Of a stretch of DNA of 10,374 nucleotides, positions 5,917 through 10,374 are shown piece by piece. The notes beneath the pieces are model-generated. The model was given only the letters and a program-made list of their open reading frames with translations, was not told the origin of the DNA and did no database searches. Origin of the DNA: Desulfobacterales bacterium (lineage in GTDB: Bacteria; Desulfobacterota; Desulfobacteria; Desulfobacterales; UBA11574); contig JAAXQD010000152.1 in NCBI GenBank assembly GCA_012974475.1, forward strand, positions 1 to 10,374. Direction: 5' to 3'. How positions within the stretch are numbered: the stretch's first letter is position 1; each line of letters starts with the position of its first letter. The position numbers and the translations under genes were made by a program.

Positions 5917-6477
5917 TCAGTTTTCTTTCGCTTGAACCTTAATTCCGATGATTTTCAGCTCTGCAATCACCAGGTCGACCAGACGGCTTAAATTCCGGGC
6001 GACTTCGGTGGACAAGCTCAGACCTGTGGAAAACTGTTTGGGTTCAATGCCGAACAGGGTAATATTTTGAGGCATGATATCCGTGATGACGGCAACTCCC
6101 ATAACATCGGCCAGACCGATTTGATGGGGGGAAGTTTTAGAACTGAAATAAGCAGGCGGATCCTCAATCCTTGTGATAGTTCCGGGTTTGCGGCCGGATT
6201 TGACGGCGTCGATGATCAAAATATGGCTGCGTTCTTCAAAGTAGGGCAGAAGTTCGAGGCCCATGGTCCCGCCGTCGACGATTTCAACGGCATGGGAACA
6301 AACATAGCGGTTCCGAAGTTCCTCGACGGCTTTAACTCCGACACCCTCATCGGAGAGCAGGATGTTACCTAAACCGAGTACCAATACATTAAAAAAAGAT
6401 TGCCCGGAGTCTTTTGAATCTTCATCTTTTGCAGACTCCGGGCAATTGCTGTTCGATGCTGTTCGATTCGGACTCAA
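5917..6477 (-). CDS. hybD: Hydrogenase large-subunit maturation endopeptidase HybD/HupD
   Basis: This protease removes the C-terminal peptide of the hydrogenase large subunit after nickel insertion. The core begins NVLVLGLGNILLSDEGVGVK. The nickel-sensing residues expected from E. coli HybD (Glu16, Asp62, His93) correspond to the Glu of SDEG, the Asp of LIIDAV and the His of SPHQIG. The frame opens at a TTG (6477) whose second base begins the large-subunit stop codon, so the genes overlap by 4 nt. That start adds about 28 residues, rich in Asn, Ser, Asp and Lys, before the normal N-terminus, encoded through a terminator-like hairpin. No ATG fits the usual start; a TTG at 6384 lacks a ribosome site and would trim the first beta strand. 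The family call is firm, the start is not. Confidence 0.9.
   Translation of the reverse strand: MSPNRTASNSNCPESAKDEDSKDSGQSFFNVLVLGLGNILLSDEGVGVKAVEELRNRYVCSHAVEIVDGGTMGLELLPYFEERSHILIIDAVKSGRKPGTITRIEDPPAYFSSKTSPHQIGLADVMGVAVITDIMPQNITLFGIEPKQFSTGLSLSTEVARNLSRLVDLVIAELKIIGIKVQAKEN
6391..6446 (-). terminator. Intrinsic-terminator-like hairpin after the large-subunit gene
   Basis: On the minus strand a perfect 14-bp stem (ATTGCCCGGAGTCT / AGACTCCGGGCAAT, at 6433-6446 and 6399-6412) with a 20-nt loop is followed by C and a run of seven T. It starts 28 nt after the large-subunit stop codon, the ideal place to end the structural operon. Yet it lies inside the 5' part of the hybD frame. The strong stem plus T run supports a terminator; the large loop lowers confidence somewhat. 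Confidence 0.65.
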
Positions 6478-8189
6478 AATGCTCTAACTTTCACGATCTC
6501 TTTTTTTTGGGTATCAACCATATGAATGGCACATGCCAGGCACGGGTCAAACGAATGGACGGTTCTCAGAACCTCCAAGGGTTTTTCAGGATCGGCGACG
6601 GGATTGCCGATCAGGGCCGCTTCATACGGTCCCTTAGCATCTTCGCTGTTGCGAGGGGCCGCATTCCAGGTTGAGGGGACGACGCACTGGTAATTTTTTA
6701 TTTTCCCATTTTCGATCACGACCCAGTGAGAAAGGACGCCCCGCGGGGCTTCGTGGAAACCGAAACCCATTTGCTCCCCTTTCGGGAAAACAGGCTCGTT
6801 GAAAGTTTCATAGTCGCCTTTACCGATATTGTCGATAAGCGCCTGCCACTGGGACACGACGGCATCGTGTAAAACAGCGCATCGGATGGCCCGGCCTGCA
6901 ATTCTGCCGATGGTTGAATGCAGGGAATTAACGGACACCCGTGTGCTCGATCCAAGCATGGATAACACGGCATTCACCGTATCCAGTGTGCCGGTGGCGT
7001 ACTTCACCGTTGATTTGTGTCCGGCGGCAAACATGCACAGCACATTGGCAAGGGGTCCGACCTGTGCCGGCTTGCCCTCGAAAGTCGGCGCTTTTACCCA
7101 GGAATATTTTCCATTCTCGTCATATTCGGTCATGTTGGGAACCGTCTCTTCTTCCCAGGGATGACGATTCCAGTCACCTTTATACCAGGAATGTTTAATG
7201 CTTTCCTTTACATTTTCTTTAAAATAATCATCCTTAAAAGAAGTTATGGCTTTAAAGGAGGAAACATCTCCATTTGCAATATAACCGCCAGGCAGTTCAA
7301 ATTTAGTTCCGGCGGTATCCAGGGGCATGTCCGGAACGCATAGATAGTTGGTTACCCCGGCTCCGTAAGTTGTCCAGTCGGCGTAAATGGCACCGACAGC
7401 GGCAACATCTACCATGTATACATTTTTGATGAAGTCGCCGATTTCATCGATCAGGGTTTTTACATAATACAGCCGTTCCATGTTCAAGGCGGATTGACTG
7501 TCAGGGTTAATGGGATTGGCAACACCGCCCACCGCGAGATTTTGAATGTGAGGTGTTTTGCTGCCGAGAATGGCGACCACTTTGTTGATTCTCTGCTGAT
7601 AATCCAACGCTTGGAGATAGTGGGAGAAGGCCAATAGATTTACATCCGGCGGCAGCTTCATGGCTTTATGGCCCCAGTAGCCGCTGGCATAAACTCCAAG
7701 CTGACCTGAATTGACAAAGGTCTTAAGCCTGTCTTGGGCGGCCTTCATTTCATGCCGGCTGTTTTTGGGCCAGGCGGACAGCTGCTGGGCCAGATCGGCA
7801 GTTGCTTTGGGATCGGCTTTTAAGGCTGAAACGATATCCACCCAGTCAAGGGCGCAAAGATGATAAAAATGAACAATGTGATCAAATATTCCGTGGGCTC
7901 CCAAAATCAGGTTGCGGATATATTGAGCATTTAAGGGAGCCTCCAAATTTAAAGCGTTCTCGACCGCCCGGACCGAGGTAATAGCATGAACGGTCGTTCA
8001 GACGCCGCAAATCCGTTGTGTGAAAATCCAGGCCTCTCTGGGGTCGCGGCCTTGGAGGATGACTTCAATGCCGCGCCACATCTGTCCGGATGACCAGGCA
8101 TTGACCACCTTGCCGTTATCGACTTCGCATTCAATTTTAAGATGACCTTCAATTCTGGTAACCGGATCGATTACAATTCGTTTGGACAT
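6474..8189 (-). CDS. hybC: [NiFe]-hydrogenase large (catalytic) subunit, Hyb type, with probable selenocysteine at codon 64
   Basis: This is the catalytic subunit of a periplasm-facing uptake hydrogenase that splits H2 at a Ni-Fe centre. The protein has 571 residues if the in-frame TGA at 7998-8000 is read through. The N-terminus MSKRIVIDPVTRIEGHL and the first metal motif, Arg59-Ile-Cys61-Gly-Val-[TGA64]-Thr-Thr-Val-His68, match the family, with TGA in place of the second cysteine. The reading frame continues without a shift into TTVHAITSVRAVENALN. The C-terminal motif DPCLACAIH has ordinary Cys550 and Cys553. The last 15 residues after His556 are the peptide removed by HybD. The ATG at 8189 has a strong AAGGAGG site 6 nt upstream. 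hybB lies 33 nt upstream, and hybD overlaps the stop. The alternative is a nonsense mutation (TGC or TGT to TGA) or a sequence error. The protein has no Tat signal, as usual: it is exported with the small subunit. Confidence 0.93.
7961..7996 (-). promoter_or_regulatory. Candidate SECIS hairpin just after the TGA codon
   Basis: CGACCG starting 2 nt after the TGA pairs perfectly with CGGTCG 25 nt further on; three more inner pairs (U-G, U-G, C-G) extend the stem to 9 bp around an 18-nt loop containing a G near its 5' side. GACCG can also pair with a nearer CGGTC. Bacterial SECIS elements lie directly downstream of UGA within the coding region, so the place fits. The long loop is not textbook, and I could not draw a convincing short upper stem. 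Confidence 0.35.
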
Positions 8190-8195
8190 ATAATG

Positions 8196-8202
8196 CCTCC
8201 TT
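8196..8202 (-). promoter_or_regulatory. Strong ribosome binding site of the large subunit
   Basis: AAGGAGG, 6 nt before the ATG at 8189. This near-ideal site fixes the start upstream of the TGA codon, so the pre-TGA part is a genuine translated N-terminus and not a separate gene. Confidence 0.85.
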
Positions 8203-8222
8203 GATTCACGAAAGCGTCGTGC

Positions 8223-9350
8223 TTAGGCCCTGCGATATACAGGCAGTCTTTTAATAAACCACAGAAATGCCATAATTTCTATGGCCACGATTCCGATAGA
8301 TATAAAAATTTCTCCGAAGGCCGGAAAGTACTGCCAGCCGTCGCCCGGGTTAAATCCGATGATGTAACAGTTGAAACGATACAGTGTGGCTGCGAGAACT
8401 ATGGATACTGCAGATAGAAATAGAAGAGGGGCTTTTCGTCGATTGGCTGGGACAAAAAGAATGCACATGGGAACCAGCAGCAATAGATTTTCCAGCAGAA
8501 ACATATTTCCGAGCAGATCGCCTTTGAAGGCCAGATTTAGATGGCCTCGGATGGCAACATCGGCAAAGCGGACAATCAAATAGACGGCGATCAGCCAGGC
8601 CATGACTGCTGAAAGCTTGCCCAACAGGTGCGTTTCGTCCGGCAAGGTGTATCTTTGGGCTGAAACGCAGGATTCAAAGACGACAATGCCCCATCCCATA
8701 AAAATGCATGAAATTAAAAACAAGAGCGGCAGGAGGCCGGTCCACCACAGAGGACTCAGCTTGCTGCCGGCGACAATCATCACGGTTCCCAGAGAGGATT
8801 GATGCATGGTGGGCAGCAGGATCCCCAAGGCTATGAACACGAACATGATTTTTTTCAATCCAGCCCTGGCCTTGTCGGTCCCGAGTTTTGTCAAAAACGT
8901 GGGGGAAAATTCAACCCACAGAACAAAGACGTAAGCGCCCACACACAATGCCACTTCCAGCAGGACCGAGGTGGGGTTCATGTACCAGGGCAGAAAGATG
9001 TTATACAATTGCCAGTATCGACCGACGTCGATAACCACGGCCACGCCTGCCAATGAATATCCGAAAAGGCTGGTCATCAGGGCCGGTCTTAACAGCGGAT
9101 GATATTCTCCCTTGTTAAATATATAGATGAGCAGCGCCAAGGCGTAGCCGCCACATCCAAAAGCGGTTCCGATCACCACGTCGAAAGCGATCCAGATTCC
9201 CCAGGGATAACCGTCACTCATGTTGCTGACTGCACCAATACCGTATATAAATCGTTTGCCGATAAACAGAAGAGAAATCAGGAACAGAAACAGACAAAAC
9301 AAGAACGTCGGTGTTAAGATCTTTCCTCCTAATGGTTGTTCTTCTTTCAT
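8223..9350 (-). CDS. hybB: Hydrogenase membrane subunit HybB (NrfD/PsrC family)
   Basis: A 375-residue integral membrane protein with about ten hydrophobic helices (roughly residues 12-31, 50-77, 87-107, 128-147, 167-185, 200-224, 243-264, 282-301, 309-328 and 345-367). It matches NrfD-family HybB, whose E. coli member is slightly longer. Family segments include GYPWGIWIAFDVVIGTAFGCGGYA near residues 47-70, DVGRYWQ near 107-113, and MHQSSLGTVM near 182-191. It receives electrons from the ferredoxin subunit HybA and reduces quinone, and has no haem-ligand pattern of a cytochrome b. The ATG at 9350 has GGGAGAG 5 nt upstream. It lies between hybA (59 nt) and the large subunit (33 nt), the same order as in E. 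coli hybOABC. Confidence 0.93.
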   Translation of the reverse strand: MKEEQPLGGKILTPTFLFCLFLFLISLLFIGKRFIYGIGAVSNMSDGYPWGIWIAFDVVIGTAFGCGGYALALLIYIFNKGEYHPLLRPALMTSLFGYSLAGVAVVIDVGRYWQLYNIFLPWYMNPTSVLLEVALCVGAYVFVLWVEFSPTFLTKLGTDKARAGLKKIMFVFIALGILLPTMHQSSLGTVMIVAGSKLSPLWWTGLLPLLFLISCIFMGWGIVVFESCVSAQRYTLPDETHLLGKLSAVMAWLIAVYLIVRFADVAIRGHLNLAFKGDLLGNMFLLENLLLLVPMCILFVPANRRKAPLLFLSAVSIVLAATLYRFNCYIIGFNPGDGWQYFPAFGEIFISIGIVAIEIMAFLWFIKRLPVYRRA

Positions 9351-9387
9351 AAATCTCTCCCTAAGGCTTGCATTTCATTTGGTTGGA

Positions 9388-9407
9388 TTCCCGGAACTTT
9401 CCGGGAA
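9388..9407. other. Intercistronic hairpin between hybA and hybB
   Basis: TTCCCGGAA and TTCCGGGAA are perfect 9-bp inverted arms separated by 2 nt, giving a GC-rich 7-bp stem with a small loop. It begins 2 nt after the hybA stop codon and lacks a T run, so it is unlikely to terminate. Its position suggests stabilisation of the upstream mRNA or a processing signal that sets the subunit ratio. Confidence 0.45.
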
Positions 9408-9409
9408 GG

Positions 9410-10360
9410 TTATTCTTCCTTGTCGCCCCGCTTCTTGACCAAAAAAATTAATCCCCCCAGGGCAATAGTCGGGAGTATCATCCACTGGTAAAGGGTGTGC
9501 TGAATGTTTTCCGCCAAGGCCACATAGGATTCGGACGGCAGATCGGGAAGCCCCAACTTGCCGAAGGGTACACCCGACAGCATTAGCACCTGGGTGCCGC
9601 CCACTTCGTTTTCCCCGTATAAAGCCGGGGTATAGTGTGCCGCCGGTTTAAATTGAGTCTTGCCGGATTCCAGGGAGGACAGGGGAAAAACGTAGTATTT
9701 TCCCGGCTCCATGTTTTGCCGGCGTTTGGCCTCCTCAAGGAGCCCTGTTGACGATCCGAACAAAGAAGCGCCGGTGGGGCAGGCACTGCAACAGCCGGGC
9801 AATTCGCCTTTTTCCACCAGGTGATTACACAACTGGCACTTCACGATTTTGGGAAAGGGATTGTCCCACTCAAACTTGGGAATATTGAACGGGCAGGCCA
9901 CCTGGCAGTAGCGGCAGCCGATGCAGGCGTCCTTGTTGTAGGATACGATGCCGGTCTTTTTGTCCTTGGTCATGGCGGTTGCCGGACAGGCGGAAACACA
10001 GGCAGGGTCGACGCAATGCATGCAGTGCCGTTTGACAAAAGAATATCCGTCGATTTCCCGGTCTTTGTCCCTGCCGGTGCCGTTTTCATATTTTTTGATA
10101 ATATTAAGGGTGTTTGCAGACAGATCCATGGGGTTGTCCCACAGGTTTTGGGCCCCTTGCATTTCAGGCGTCAAATCATTGGCTTTGCGGCATCCCACCA
10201 TACAGGTCTTGCAGCCGATGCAAAGGGTTGCATCGTAAAGAATTCCGACGGCATCCGGAAGGCGGATTTTTTCACGCGCCAGGGCCAGGCTCGGCCGGGC
10301 CAGCGCCAGGGCGGCGGTGCCGGCAACCCCCTTGAGGAAATCTCTTCGTTTGATCTCCAT
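9410..10360 (-). CDS. hybA: Hydrogenase ferredoxin-like subunit HybA (Tat-exported, four [4Fe-4S] motifs)
   Basis: A 316-residue electron-transfer subunit linking the hydrogenase small subunit to the membrane protein HybB. Residues 1-28 form a twin-arginine signal (KRRDFLKG, then an Ala/Leu-rich stretch), so it is exported folded with its clusters. Four cysteine groups are seen: Cys47/50/53/57, Cys113/116/121/125, Cys146/149/152/156, and Cys175/178/190-191/194. This is the DMSO-reductase-type iron-sulfur subunit pattern. A C-terminal hydrophobic helix (about residues 291-308) followed by KKRGDKEE anchors it in the membrane, as in E. coli HybA. The ATG at 10360 has AAGGAG about 8 nt upstream at the very edge of the window. 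Gene order predicts the small subunit hybO immediately upstream, outside the window. Confidence 0.95.
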   Translation of the reverse strand: MEIKRRDFLKGVAGTAALALARPSLALAREKIRLPDAVGILYDATLCIGCKTCMVGCRKANDLTPEMQGAQNLWDNPMDLSANTLNIIKKYENGTGRDKDREIDGYSFVKRHCMHCVDPACVSACPATAMTKDKKTGIVSYNKDACIGCRYCQVACPFNIPKFEWDNPFPKIVKCQLCNHLVEKGELPGCCSACPTGASLFGSSTGLLEEAKRRQNMEPGKYYVFPLSSLESGKTQFKPAAHYTPALYGENEVGGTQVLMLSGVPFGKLGLPDLPSESYVALAENIQHTLYQWMILPTIALGGLIFLVKKRGDKEE

Positions 10361-10374
10361 GACCTATTCTCCTT

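Noticed and set aside
6474..6560. Classical [NiFeSe] hydrogenase with Sec in the C-terminal motif
   Set aside because: The C-terminal motif reads DPCLACAIH with both cysteines encoded normally; the TGA is in the N-terminal motif instead.
7949..8189. Large subunit as two separate genes, a short 63-residue protein and a 490-residue protein
   Set aside because: The two parts are in the same frame, join exactly at a conserved motif with no missing residues except the TGA codon, and the second part lacks a credible ribosome site and start.
9388..9407. Intrinsic terminator between hybA and hybB
   Set aside because: No T run follows the stem on the minus strand and the downstream subunit genes need to be co-expressed.
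1033..10335. Many plus-strand open frames of 60-145 codons across the window
   Set aside because: They are antisense shadows of clear minus-strand genes; their peptides show no recognisable domains.

Overview
The window looks like Desulfobacterota (deltaproteobacterial, sulfate- or metal-reducer type) chromosome. I infer this from the Hyb-type hydrogenase operon, the moderate base composition and an apparent selenocysteine codon in a metalloenzyme. Nothing in the window fixes the species. Every gene I can support lies on the minus strand, so transcription runs from right to left.

Right part (about 5.4-10.4 kb): a Hyb (hydrogenase-2-like, group 1c type) uptake [NiFe]-hydrogenase operon. In order it holds hybA (Tat-exported four-cluster ferredoxin), hybB (NrfD-family membrane quinone subunit), the large catalytic subunit (hybC) and its C-terminal maturation protease (hybD). 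The small subunit (hybO) is not in the window; by E. coli gene order it should lie just beyond the right edge. Together these would oxidise H2 on the periplasmic side and pass electrons via iron-sulfur clusters to the quinone pool. The large subunit is the centre of interest. Its reading frame has a single in-frame TGA at codon 64, exactly where the second cysteine of the N-terminal RxCGxCxxxH motif belongs. The simplest reading is selenocysteine at a nickel-iron bridging ligand, not at the C-terminal position used by known [NiFeSe] hydrogenases. An intrinsic-terminator-like hairpin lies directly after the large-subunit gene, inside the 5' end of the hybD frame.

Middle (about 2.0-5.7 kb): hypC, hypF and hypD, tightly packed, which build the Fe(CN)2CO part of the active site. 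hypE, hypA and hypB are absent here. hypD is followed by an overlapping 33-codon frame and a degenerate repeat-like stretch, as if the operon's 3' end had been cut off.

Left part (1-1.9 kb): an accessory stretch. It holds an XRE-family antitoxin preceded by an in-frame stump of its HigB/gp49-type toxin and a perfect 16-bp palindrome (likely operator), an ORF6N-domain gene broken by one nonsense codon, a small two-CxxC protein, and the N-terminal part of an OLD-like ATPase running off the left edge. No tRNA, rRNA, CRISPR array or transposase was seen. No gene-free stretch exceeds about 210 bases.
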